A stretch of 64,000 bases of DNA, taken from NCBI GenBank assembly GCA_015499995.1, contig JADNRV010000022.1, forward strand, positions 1 through 64,000, given 5' to 3'. Numbering within the stretch: position 1 is the stretch's first letter; each line of letters starts with the position of its first letter. The DNA comes from Flammula alnicola (taxonomy: Eukaryota > Basidiomycota > Agaricomycetes > Agaricales > Strophariaceae). The notes beneath the pieces were generated by a model. It was given only the letters and a program-made list of their open reading frames with translations, did no database searches and was not told the origin of the DNA. Of this stretch, positions 47,525 through 59,500 are shown piece after piece. A program made the position numbers and the translations under genes.

Positions 47525-50347
47525 ATGGTACTCGACGACTCAGCCCATGAAAGCTCCTTCAAAGTCGTGAATGGTGTGGCATCTGGCCACCCGCCGCCTC
47601 TGAATCGCCCGGTCTTGGGGACTGCCTCGCCGACCTTGTTGTCCAAGTTTATTGAGACACATAGGGAGATTGCGAAGTACAAGTAAGATGCGCAGTCCTT
47701 GTACTTTATCGTACGATACTGACGGGATTATTTCCAGGACTCAACCCGTCACGGTCGATGGACATACTTTGACAACTGCTGGCATTGTCGCTGCTGCGCG
47801 TCATTCTGCCTCCGTCAAACTCGATGATTCCAAGAAAGTCAAGGAACGCGTCGACAAGAGCCGACAAGTCGTTGTTGACAAGGTTGCCAGTGGTACCAGC
47901 ATCTATGGCTTATCTACGGGATTCGGCGGCAGTGGTATGTATGTTCTTTCTGCGTACTTTTATCACCATGCTAACGGAATGACACAGCCGATACTCGTAC
48001 TGACAAACCGTTGATGCTCGGTCATGCACTCCTCCAGCACCAGCACATCGGTATCCTGCCGACATCCAACGAACCTTCCAGCATCCTGCCTCTTCAGGAT
48101 CCTAGTGCTTCGACGACCATGCCCGAATCTTGGGTCCGGTTAGTACATGTCTTCGTTATACTATTAACCATATTGCTGAAGGATTTTTTCTACTGTCTGT
48201 AGAGCGGCTATCTTGATCAGAATGAATTCTCTCATTCGTGGTCATTCGGGTATCAGGTCGGTTGTTGAGGCTTGTGCGTTGAAGTTGGGCTAATATCATC
48301 TTTTGTGGATTAGGTGGGAACTCATCGAGAAGATGCACGAGCTCATAACCGCCAATATCACGCCTGTCATCCCTTTGAGAGGCAGCATATCGGCCTCAGG
48401 AGGTCAGTTTAAGTCTTTTCTGCAGTATCACGTTTAATTTATTTTTTCTCAATCGCTATTCAGACCTTTCTCCTCTGTCTTATATCGCAGGAACCTTAGG
48501 TATGTCATCTGATCTCAGCTGGCTCATTTTGTCGAGTTGAAAGCTGACGCGAAAGTAGTTGGCAATGCCTCCATACAAGTCTATGATGGTCCCAAATCTT
48601 TTGGTCCTCGTCAGAAGGTCCCATCGCATGAAGCTTTGCGCAGCCATGGTATTGAACCTATTGCGCTGGCGTCCAAGGAACATCTTGGATTAGTGAATGG
48701 AACTGCTGTTTCCGCTGCGGTCGCTGCACTTGCCGTCGACGATGCCGTCAACCTTGCTCTCCTAGCCCAAGTCTGCACGGCCATGGGCACAGAAGCTCTT
48801 AACGGGACCCGTGGCTCCTATGCTTCCTTTATTCATGCCGTTGCACGTCCTCACCCAGGCCAGGTCAGGTCTTTTAAACTCTGACATTACCTTCTAGTCA
48901 TTTAACATTTTGTTCTAGGTCGAATGTGCGCAGAACATCTGGAATCTCCTGCAAGGCAGCAAACTTGCCCAACTTCACGAGGAAGAAGTCAGTCTTGAAG
49001 AAGATCGCTACTCGCTGAGGCAAGACCGGTATCCTCTACGCACTGCACCCCAGTTCCTGGGTCCGCAGATCGAGGATATACTCTCTGCCATGACCTCTAT
49101 AACTCAGGAGTGCAATTCCAGTCAGTAATCTCTCTCTCGCCGCTCGTCTTTTGCCACTGAGCATTTTTCATTAGCCACCGATAACCCCCTCGTAGAGAGC
49201 GAGACCGGTATCATTCACCATGGAGGCAATTTTCAGGCTATGGCCGTAACTAATGCCATGGAGAAGACACGCCTCGCCTTGCATCACATTGGCAAACTCC
49301 TGTTTGCTCAGAGTACCGAACTCTGCAATCCTGCCATGAACAATGGCCTACCCCCTTCTCTCGCAGCCAGTGACCCTTCGTTGAACTACCATGGCAAGGG
49401 TATAGACATTGCTACAGCCTCGTATGTAGCAGAACTTGGGTATCTCGCTACTCCAGTCTCAACTCACATCCAGTCGGCTGAAATGCATAATCAGGCCATA
49501 AAGTGTGTATCCCGTTCGTGCCCCTAACATGTTGTTCTGATTGGATTATCGACTGTAGTTCTCTGGCCTTGATATCTGCGAGAGCTACTCTCACTTCATT
49601 GGATGTTCTATCTATGTTGACGGCCTCGTACCTATATCTTCTTTGCCAAGGTACGCTCGATTGAATTCAGTTGAACTGCCCTACCCACTCAATTGACTCT
49701 TTTTCAGCCTTGGATCTGCGTACCCTTCGTGGCGAATTTCTCCGTGGCCTCGAAACCATCCTCCTCGAAGAATTGGCGACTTCTTTCAGCTCCTTCCTAC
49801 CTTTGCCAGAAGATAACATTCTTTCTGCCAAATTATCCAGGATCTTGGAACACACTTTCGACAAGACAACGGTAATGGACAGTGCTGATCAGATGCGTGC
49901 CATGGCCGCGGCCACCATACCCGCGATCCTTGACTTCTTCACCAACGTCGATGCGGCCGAAAGCTCTGCTCCGAGCCCCACTCTCAGCACCATCCGCGAA
50001 TTCCAATCCCGCATTGCTGCAAGGGCTACCGAATTGAAGGAGAATTTGAGGAAGGAATTCCTCAGTGGCAGCCGCGGTGCCGCACCGGCCAGCTCTCAAC
50101 TTGGAAAGACCAAAGGCATGTACGAATTCATTCGAAAGGATCTCGGAATTAGGATGCATGGTCTCGAGAACCATGGCCTCTTCGTCAATGGTATCGGCCA
50201 AGATGATGTGTCTATCGGCCACAACATCTCAAAGATATACGAAGTAGGTTTGCCGATCTCTTCACTCTTCGCCATGATCTCATTTTATCTGTTTAGGCTA
50301 TACGCGATGGGCACATGCAAAGCGTCGTTCTGTCTTTGTTCGCTTAA
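47525..50347 (+). CDS. PAL: Phenylalanine ammonia-lyase
   Basis: Non-oxidative deaminase that turns L-Phe (and in many fungi L-Tyr) into cinnamate or coumarate; cytosolic homotetramer. The ATG at 47525 starts '[17 protein letters not shown]'. The active-site Tyr loop is '[17 protein letters not shown]'. The selectivity region '[11 protein letters not shown]' aligns with the His-Gln pair of yeast PAL/TAL enzymes. The MIO-forming Ala-Ser-Gly is in '[19 protein letters not shown]', with an intron directly after the Gly codon. Also seen are '[20 protein letters not shown]', '[20 protein letters not shown]', '[19 protein letters not shown]' and '[20 protein letters not shown]'. The last exon ends at 50345-50347 after '[16 protein letters not shown]'. 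About 720 residues over some ten exons, all in frame; the length is normal for fungal PAL. Confidence 0.95.
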
Positions 50348-50574
50348 GTTCTCACTAGACAGTTTGTATACAAATTATGCGCGTATGTATTGTACGGGAC
50401 GTATGAAATGCTTCAGTTAAGTCTGATCGATGGATGATGAGATTGTTCAAACAAACTATTCATTAACCAACAATAGAAAGCATCAATATGGTACTGTGTA
50501 ATACAAGGTAATACATGCGAAAGATAAGTTACTTAAGATACATAGCATGTATATCTGTCTGTGCGAGGAATAGG

Positions 50575-52253
50575 CTATGACTGTTTTAACTTTTCACTTG
50601 TAGGTCGGAAGGTAACTCTAACTTCTGTAATCTCTTTACGTGCGGCTTTCAGCACGCGTTCGATCTCTCGTTCCAGCGCAGTGGACTGAGAAACAGTGAT
50701 AGACCCAGAGACCTCGGCAGTGAGGTCGACGAACAGTAACGACCCGGCATGGCGTGCACGGAGTTGTTGGATACCCATCAATGGCGGCAATACTGTACCG
50801 TCTTGCTCATTTATCAGCTGGGTAGAGCCCGAGTTGTCGACTAATGTTTCTAGCACCTGTTTGATGGATTGTCGCGTCCGTGGTGATGTACCGGCATCTG
50901 TAAGATCTCCCCAAGCTCCAGCAAGAAGACTGAATCCTTGTTGTAAAATTACGACTGAAACGACGAGTCCTAGAGAAGAGCATAGTATATCAGCCTTCAG
51001 AAGATATAACAGTAAGGGAATGTGCATACCACCAATGGGATCCAGTGGGAAAGCAGGGAAGACCCAAGTACCTAGGATGGCAAAGAACGCAACCAAGCTG
51101 GAGTATGCGTCGCTTCGGTGGTGGATGGCATTTGCTAGAAGAACCGGGCTCTTCTCCTCATCTGCAACAACTTTTGTAATTCTGTATAGCCACTCTTTGC
51201 ATATCACTCCGCCTGCAGCGAACCAAGCTGCATTTACATCCATGGCATGAACATGGTCGTGTCCGACGACAGGAAGAGGAGCACTCGACGAAATATATGA
51301 TAAAATGTCGTGTAGATGACCTGGCGGAAGGGTCACAGCCGTCTCGCTCAAAGCCACAACGAGAAGGTGGTATGAATGGAAACCAATGCCGAGGGCACCG
51401 CCAATTAATAGTAGTGAGATGGTAGTCGTGCCGAGGGTCTCAAATTTCGCGAAACCATATGGGTATCTTTCGGAAGGAGGTTTGCGCGAAAGGCGCCAGC
51501 AGAACAAAGTGACAAAGTCACCTAGTAAATCTAAGAAAAGGTTAGCATGTTGGTCGCAAGACCGAGGCAGGAAGCACGCGACGAACCACTCATGGAATGT
51601 CCAGCATCCGCAAGCAGTGAAGCTGAGTGCATATACCACCCAGCAAGGCCCTTAGCGGCCGTCAGAGCTATGTTGGAAAACAGTCCGACCAAGGTTATGT
51701 AGCTTCCACGATCGCCTGGTTAGGGGAATGAATTTCAATACGGAGACATGAAGGAGTGACATTGTCGCGACATACCAGAGCCTTTCAAAGCTGCTATTAT
51801 TTGCTCTGCATCATGTGTATGCGCCTCTTCTCCATGTGAATGCGAATGGCCGAATATCGAGTGTGAATGAGAGTGCTCCTCATGCCCATCGGAATCATGG
51901 TGGTGATTCTCGTGTCCGTTCTGGTTCTTACGCTCCTTTCCGTCCGCTACCGTTTCGCTAGGATCCTTCTTGGTAGAAAGTGAGCGCGTTTGAGGCATAT
52001 TGAGCCGGAGGGATTGGGAGGAAGAAAGTCGGAGAAGGGAAGAGGGAGATGTCTTCAAGGGTACGTATCCAATTGGGGCGGCCACGTTAGTTCTCAGGGA
52101 CGAGAGTGGAATGCAATAGTGACACGACGACAGTTCAGAAAACAGACGAATACGTGTCCTTCCGGGGCCGTAGAGGAAGAAAGGAACTTTTGTGGAGAGA
52201 GGACTCGTGGATAACCTCCTGACCTGTTTTACTCGATAGGCAGAGATGATCAT
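50575..52253 (-). CDS. Cation diffusion facilitator, Mmt1/Mmt2-like mitochondrial metal transporter
   Basis: CDF-family transporter; yeast Mmt1/2 export iron from mitochondria. From ATG 52253 the N-terminus is basic and Ser/Leu/Arg-rich (MIISAYRVKQVRRLSTSPLS), a likely mitochondrial presequence. A His-rich segment follows (HEEHSHSHSIFGHSHSHGEE) that may bind metal. The CDF core has 'YITLVGLFSNIALTAAKGLA', 'YMHSASLLADAGHSM', 'DLLGDFVTLFCWRLSRKPPS', 'RYPYGFAKFETLGTTTISLL' and 'NAIHHRSDAYSSLVAFFAIL', which carries the HxxxD metal site. It ends in a cytosolic-type CTD (LLFVDLTAEVSGSITVSQS) with a stop at 50575. Introns lie near 51730-51775, 51532-51589 and 50970-51028. The frame is intact. The metal is inferred from the subfamily. 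Confidence 0.88.
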
Positions 52254-52631
52254 AACGAAGCGATGTTCGAGCGCTAGCTTCGGGTCCGATGTCTCGCAGT
52301 TCTGGTGGTGATGTCTTCAGGATGTTTCGTTGGACGTCTTGGACATGACTAGGGGTTGTATAATGTCTCTCTCGTCACCTAAATATCTTCTCAGCGATGG
52401 GAATTGTACTCTGGAATCGTGATCATGACCAGGGTACCGGAATGGGCCCCAACTAGAACTACCCATACTCTGTTATACAAATCCGGGTTAGTCTTGACAC
52501 AAAATTGTCTGGACAGCTCTCGATTCCGCTGATCACGATCAGATTTACCTGCAGCCAGTAAAAATCGTGCATTTCATATATTTCACCTCTGGATGGTTGC
52601 ATGTACAATAAATTCAATAATTACAAGGCTC
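52254..52631. other. Intergenic region
   Basis: About 380 bp between the ADH gene 3' end and the CDF gene start, containing the CDF promoter. No gene is seen. Confidence 0.5.
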
Positions 52632-54209
52632 CTACAATTCGAGAGGAGAATACAGCCCTTGGAGCAGTTTCACCACCTTGGGTAACAAAGGATCGTCCTC
52701 TGTTCCCAATGCTTGGCTGGCGATAGACGTCAAGTCTTCCTTGGGCACATTATACTGCGCGAGGGTTGACTGGAGACCCAGGTTGATTACGAGCCTGGTC
52801 ACGACAAAGAGGTACTCATTAGCAGAGAGTATGACCTGAGGACTACTATCTTGCACGTACTCGTTAATCAGTTCCGCCAAGCGCCGAACATCCCCTTCCA
52901 AAGAACCGGTTGGAGGTTCATGTAGATAGAATAGTGCAGCCGACAATGCCTTTTTGTCATTTTCTGATGCAACTTCTGATTTCAAGAGCACAGTAGGTGC
53001 CAATGTAAGGCACTGTAAACTAGATGAGGAAAGACAAAACAAGAGACAAAGAAGAGACTAGACCGAAGTTATCCCGTGAGGAATTGCATATCTTGCCCCA
53101 AGTTTGTGTCCCAGAGCATGCGACAAACCTAAAGCACTATAATCATATGAAAACCTCAGCGCGCTGTACTTCCTTATACCGCCTGATATGCTTACCTGTA
53201 TTTTTCAAGCTTCATTGGCCATAAGCTCATCCATGATGCAAGTTGTAATCTCTGCCGAACATCGACCGCGCTTGGGTTGGCCTTTGACTCCGGGAGGTAC
53301 TTGAAAAAGTCCGCCATTGCAGAGTAACAGAGAACTTTGACGGGATGAGCGACATAGGGCCGGTATAAGTTCTCTACCAGTTACTTTGTCTTAGCTTCTA
53401 CATAGGTATCAGCTAGTTGCCACGAACTCACCAACAGTATGGTCAAGCGCTCTGATGCCAGTGGATAGCCTGTATATAGAACCTTGAGATTAGCCTGAGC
53501 ATGTCAAGCGGACGCATGCAAGGGAAGAAGTGCACCAAAGTCTTTCAGGCGTTGCCAGGGTTAGTTCAGCATCAAGTATGATTCCAGCGGGTGCTAACTC
53601 CTGAGAAGAGACGGCGACTTTCTGGCCTGCATCGTCAGTGAAGCCTGCGCCAATCTGGCATGAAAGTTATTCCAAGCGCAAAGTGAAAGTGCTTGTAACT
53701 CACGGAATATTCAGCCGCGCTGAGGGTGGTTGGGATTGCAATCTGGGGAGGAGTTTTCCCACCGAATTGCTTCTGAATGTTGTATAAAATCGCCTTGGAA
53801 GCATCAATGGGTGATCCACCGCCAACAGCCACAATACAGTCACATCCAGTGTCTGTGTACTGTTTTATGCCATTACGTATGCCGGCAATTGGAGAGTGTT
53901 CGCCAATCTCAAAGAAAGTCGCACCCCATGCATCAAGTTCCTTCAGAATGGCTTCCACATTCCTCACCACATCAGTCTGTCATTTCTATCAGAACGTAGA
54001 AATGAAATAGTTTTTCCAGAACTCGCCTTTTCATGAAGACTTCTCCCGGTGACGATTAAAGCCTTCTTGACTCCGAGAGTATTTAATAACTTAGGCAAGG
54101 CTGTTTTAGTTGAGCCTGAGCCGTAATACACGCCTTTCAGAGTGTCTGTCCAGCTATAGAAGCCCTCCAATGGGGAAGAATCAAAGGTAGTTGTATCAAG
54201 GCTGGACAT
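52632..54209 (-). CDS. Iron-type alcohol dehydrogenase family (maleylacetate reductase-like)
   Basis: NAD(P)H-dependent oxidoreductase of the Fe-ADH superfamily. ATG 54209 starts 'MSSLDTTTFDSSPLEGF'. The Rossmann-like part has 'VYYGSGSTKTALPKLLNTLG', 'KKALIVTGRSLHEKTDVVR' and 'CDCIVAVGGGSPIDASKAI' (GGGSxxD nucleotide motif). The helical part has 'PPQIAIPTTLSAAEYS', 'LATPERLWLSTGIRALDHTV', 'LYRPYVAHPV', and the metal/active-site His segment 'LGLSHALGHKLGARYAIPHG'. The stop is at 52632. About eight exons join in frame. The domain order and roughly 390 residues fit both maleylacetate reductases and related fungal Fe-ADHs. The AEYS/STGIRALDH arrangement favours the former group, without proof. 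Confidence 0.8.
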
Positions 54210-54543
54210 CGTAGGAAACTAGAAAGGAAGAAGCAACTTCTGAGACTGCAGGTAGATGAGTGTAATCTTATATAGCGGCTATCTTGCTTACTGATATTGT
54301 AAGATCCCGCCTCCATGAAATATGCCCGAGTTCACACCTGGTCGCATTCAAGAAGACGAACTGACATCATGATAAGAACAATAAATCGTAAGCTCCTCAT
54401 CACAAGACCGCCTGTGACTTTTCCGCCTATTTCAGCTACCATTTCGGGCTTCCGAACACCGTGTTGCTCTATCGTGACCACGCTTTCTCTCAGATATCTG
54501 TTGGGACTAGTACGCGCGTAAAATTCAAGGTGGTCACTCTCCG

Positions 54544-55772
54544 ATGAGTAGGCTGATCAACTTGAAGTTCATTAGGCGCCTTAAACCAACAATTTGGCTC
54601 GGTCATGGCGCGGTCACGGGAACGCTTTCCTCATGCGCGGGTGAACGTGGGCTCCTGCGGTGGAATTCATCAAGACCACCGTTTGATTTCAAGTCCACGT
54701 TCATTTCTGTTGATTCGCCTGCCCCAAAATGGAGCCTTGGTGACGGCTTACCGTGTGAGATAAGCCAATGGAACGAGGTCATCAGTAACTCGAAAAGAAG
54801 GACGTGGGACCTCAGCAATGCAGAGGACATGAAGTAAGTCAATTATGCACTTTTAGGAGATCCTCGTGTTTTCTAAAACAAATCTTCCACGCCGCAGAAA
54901 TTCCTATCGACTTCTTACATCTGCAATTGTTCCTCGGCCTATCGCGTTTGTGTCAACTTTGTCTGCAGAAGGCCAGCCCAACCTCGCACCATTTAGGTTC
55001 GTTGTTGCAACTTATCTTCAAGCAATACTTACATCTTTCATGTGATAGCTATTTCTCCATGGTAAGTATGTCCACTTTTTGCACACATCTTTTTCTCTTA
55101 ACGTGTAAATATTTTATCACTGTTTCTAGGTCTCTGACAATCCGCCCATGGTTAGCGTGTCCTTCAGTCTATCTACTCGCAGACCAAAGAACACGCGAAA
55201 CAACATTGTCGCTACCAAGGAATTTACAATCAGTATCATCAGCGAGCCCTTTGCTGAAGCCGCGAATGCGACTTCGGTGGGATGTCCTGCAGACAAAGAT
55301 GAATGGATTATCAGTGGCCTAACCAAGGAGAACAGTGTAATACTTTCAGCTTCTGGGCCTATTGCGGTTGACTGAATGTCTCCTCGGCAGACTGTCGTGA
55401 AGCCGTCGTTCGTCCGAGAGAGTGCTATCGGCATGGAATGCGAGGTTCGTAGGCAATTGCTGCTTCTTATCAACTCCCTTATCGACAATTAAATCGTTAA
55501 ACGCGCAGCTGTATAGCTTTCAGGACATCACTCCATCCACTTCATCGGAGCCTTCAACGACGGTGGTTTTGGGTCTAATTAAGAAGATCCATGTCCGAGA
55601 ATCTGTTCTCAACGAAGATGGCGTCACCGTTAACCCTGCGAAATTAAGACCGATTGCGCGTCTTGGAGGGACGACCTATGCCAGACTTCTGGAAGGTTTC
55701 GATTTGCCTCGGCCATCCTGGAAAGCTATCAAAGACGAATACCCAAATCTCGCTCGGAAAAGCCGTTCCTGA
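54544..55772 (+). CDS. Flavin-reductase-like FMN-binding protein
   Basis: Protein of the flavin reductase-like (DIM6/NTAB, split-barrel) family that binds FMN. The ATG at 54544 starts with a basic stretch (MSRLINLKFIRRLKPTIWLG), a possible mitochondrial presequence. The barrel begins 'NSYRLLTSAIVPRPIAFVST', then 'LSAEGQPNLAPFSYFSMVSD', 'NPPMVSVSFSLSTRRPKNTR', 'KEFTISIISEPFAEAANATS', 'MECELYSFQDI', 'VVLGLIKKIHVRESVL' and 'LRPIARLGGTTYARL', with a stop at 55770-55772. Introns at about 54835-54898, 54996-55048, 55062-55128 and two more join in frame. RxxAFVSTxxxxGxxNLAPFSYF is the family hallmark. The natural substrate cannot be told; such proteins can reduce flavin for a partner oxygenase. Confidence 0.88.
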
Positions 55773-56514
55773 TCCCCTACAATCTTGGGTCTTTTTGTGC
55801 ACGCCACGATTCCGTATCGTCGACGATGGACATGATAATGCCCTCGACTTGAACTATTCAGGCGAGATTCTACAGCGAATTAGAAGCCTGATTGGTTCTA
55901 GTGAGTATTGCGTAGCATATCATGTCAACATTGTCAACATCGGTCCTTAAGTCCTGTGTTCTATATGTATCGCCATGGGTTATCTACGAATCGATGGAAT
56001 CGATGGACATGGAAGAGGAATTGGAAGAACTTGGACTGAAATTGGATTATAGTGGCTCTAAGTCTTTGAAAATAGTGGAAAGTTTTATTTCAGCCGTCCA
56101 GCGGTGCCTTGCTCTTCCTTGCCTCCTTCTTTTTACGATAGAGAGTATCTGATCATGTATCGGGGTTTGTGAGAGGTTGGGCTAAAATGAGAACTTGGCA
56201 GCAGTGTGAAGATGATAAACTTGGGTTTGAGCGGAGGCAAATCTGTGTAGCCACGTGCCTGTATCTCAACGAGAGCACCTCGCCAGTGTCCTTTTTAAGT
56301 TCTTCTTTAATATTCCCCTCTTCATTTCTTTCCCTCGTAAGCCCTGTTCCCTGTCCCCACCAACACGACGTATATCTCATCCAAATACACAGTTCTCGAC
56401 GTTGCGAGCTTATTAGAAGCTAGAATCTTCGCCATTGGCGTGTTCTTGAACAGTCAGTCCTGCTCAAGTACCTTAACTGAATCCAGCGCTTAATCTTCTT
56501 CAACACAGATTGCC
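55773..56514. other. Intergenic region
   Basis: About 740 bp between the flavin-reductase-like gene and the Sec7-PH gene. It holds the promoter of the latter; CT-rich tracts at 56290-56345 are typical of fungal promoters. One open frame (55922-56152) has no recognisable motif. Confidence 0.5.
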
Positions 56515-59500
56515 ATGGCGGATCAAGAGATACCTCCCTCGAGGGCTGAGCAGAGAATGGCAGCTGTCGCCAAACTAAAACGTGCGGCTTCACTCCCGAG
56601 GATGAAGGATGGGCGACGGCCGCCCATGCACGTCGAAGCTGTCAGCGAGGGAGAGAAGGCGCAGAGCGAAGAGGAGAAAGCGGCTGCAAGTGAAGAGGAG
56701 AAGGCGAAGAGCGAAGAAGAACAAACCGCTGTAGAGCAGGAGCAGGAGCAGGATAAAGTACAGGTCGAGGAGACGGAGAAGACGCCAGACCCTGACAGCG
56801 ATCACCCCCCACATCCTGCAGAAAAAATTGCGGACACAGAGCTCGAGGCGGATACAGAGCTAGAGGAACGACCCACGTCTCCGAGCGTGGTCTTTAAAAA
56901 ACGACGCTCAAGATCTCGGTCAAGGTCAAGAGGCTCGAAAGACTTGAAAGGCAGAGCTAGAGCGCCGCAATCCCCTGTCCCCCAACTTGGCGGAGACTCT
57001 TCGCAAGACGAGAATCCACTTGTTCCTTCCCCCGCAATGCTCCCTATGGTCCCTCCCCTCTTATCGCCAATACCACATTTCCCATTCCTACAGCAGTCTC
57101 GCTTCCTACGGTCGCCTACCCCCGCGTCGCCGGAAATGTCGTTATTCTATCCTGGCACATCACCGCCGACCCCGTTGCCTACTTTAGAGGATCTACAAAA
57201 GGGTTTAATGCGCTCAAATAGTGCCGGCAGCTCAGCAGCAGGTCGTAGAATGGCAATGCACAAACTCACAGGTGGCACGGAGACCTATGATCCTTCGCCC
57301 TCCCCAACGCCACCACCATTCTTGTCAAAGCTCAGTCGAAATAATACGTTGGCTGGAGGAGAACGTATTGCTGCGAGAGAAAACATGTTAAGTCGTCTCG
57401 GAACTCGGATTACGAAGGAGGCCGATGCAGAGCTTGCAAGTGGCGCGGAGGATAGAGGTGCTGCTTCTCCAACCCCGAAACGTCGAAGAAGGCGATCACG
57501 GAGGACGTCTACGACCGCTAATCCAAATCCCACCGTTTCTGATTCTGATTTCAATTCTACAAATCCAAACACGCCCGCCATTCCGCCTACACCCCTACCT
57601 ACTCTTCAGGATCATTATGCCGAACTTCGTGCACAATCCACCACTCCTAATCAGCTTTCAAGCTCACGCAATCAAAGTAGCGAGCGTGTCTCCGATAGTT
57701 CGCCGCCTCCTCTGCCGGTGGTGAAGCCCGTCGAGGAAGAATCCAAAGGGCCGGAGCAAACTCGTCGGAGGAGTGTGCTTATCGAAGACCCTGATGACGA
57801 AGACAGAGATTCACCCGAGCAGAGATACGTTGGTCTACCAGGCACTCCTCAGCATGCCTTCCAGCCAGATGTGCCATTAAATGGTTCAACAGACTCCGCA
57901 CAATCAACTGTCGGCGTGCCAGTTTTCATAAATTCGAGAGCACCATCAAGGAACGAGCTGTTCCCTAGCAGCCCATTCATTCCTCCTCTAAAGGAGAGAG
58001 CATTAAGTGATGAAGACGAGGAACAGGTTTTGTATCCTGCAACTACAGTAAGACCGCGCACGCCGTACGCGAACATGATGGAGAGTCATGATCGCGAAAT
58101 TAGTTGGATTGCTTCTCCAGGTGCGCTCCTTATATCTTTCGACAATTACATCATTCATTATTCTAATGTTTTGCAGTTCCGGAGATTCGCATGCCGATTG
58201 ACGACGACGACGACGATGATAACGAACCTGAACACGAAGTCGAGGTGCCGGTCGGCCCTGAAGAGGAGGAGGAGGAGGAGGAGGAGGAGGAAGTTCCTCT
58301 CTCTGCCACTTCCTCGAATGGTTTCTTACCCGAGGCTTATGACGACACTTCACCTCGTGCCTCATCCAGCTCAAAGAGTGTCCTCGTCGAATCGGAAACT
58401 TCGCCAGAAAACCCTCATTCATACGTACCAGCTTCGCCATCATCTCCCATCCCTTTCTCGCATCCTCCATCTGTCGATGGCTCCATCTCTCCTACCTTCT
58501 TCCCCACCAGGCTGTCTGTTGCTTCCCGCATACACAGTGTTGGCGACCGCTCGCCGTTGACTGCTGAATTCTCAGAATGGGAAGAGAAGTATGGCGGGGC
58601 CGACTCTTCAAAGCGCGAAGCTTCGGCAAGCACTTGGGAGAAAGTTAAAAACACGTTTTCAAGGGCAGGTTCAAGCACTGGCAGACGGTCTCGCACGAAC
58701 AGTATCGTTACTCGTGAGAGGCGCGACCACACTGATTCTAGTGTCAGTCGCGAAAGTGGTGCAAGCTTGACAAGCGGAAAGATAGACAAGGTCGATTCCT
58801 TGGGAACGTCAGGTCAAGTGCAGGCTCCGCCTTTGATGCAGTCACCATCTGCATCGGCTTCTATCTCGTCCTTGTCTCCTCATGCACCTCCGAGAGGCAG
58901 CGTATCTCCCATTCCACCTCCTTCCTCCACTGATATGTCAAAATATCAAAATGCGAAGCTCTTCCCTTTCCCAGGTATGTTGAAGTTGGAGGAAGAACGA
59001 CGCGCCAAGGGTTACCCGCCCGCCACGGCGTCGAGTCCCGACGTTTCTATGCAATCAAATGCGCACGAAGAGACTCAAGCACAACCTCTAGGATACTCCT
59101 TGTCAAGCACACCTACACAGACTTCTGACATGAGCAGAGAGCGCAAACTATCCCACCAAACCTCTGATACCCGTCTTTTTGCCAAGTACGGTGCCGACTC
59201 TACAAACGCCAGCCCCTCCTCACCTTCTTATGCCGATTACACCGATGTGTCTCCTTCCCCTCAACAGCATGGATCTAGCTATAACTTGAAGTTGCCCACC
59301 ACACTTCCTGGTGTAAAACAATGGTTGAGCAAGAACTCCAAGAAAAAGACAGCATCTCCTCCAGGAACGGCACCAGGAACTGTATCGTTCGCTCCTCTTC
59401 CAACCACGGATACGCAAAGCGCTCCGATAACGAATAAGAAACCCTCGTTAACTGATATCTTTGGAAGGAAGGCGAATGATCTGAGTAATGAATGGGAGGA

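Noticed and set aside
55922..56152. 76-codon plus-strand open frame after the flavin-reductase-like gene
   Set aside because: No motif, no splice continuity with neighbours; composition like flanking non-coding DNA.
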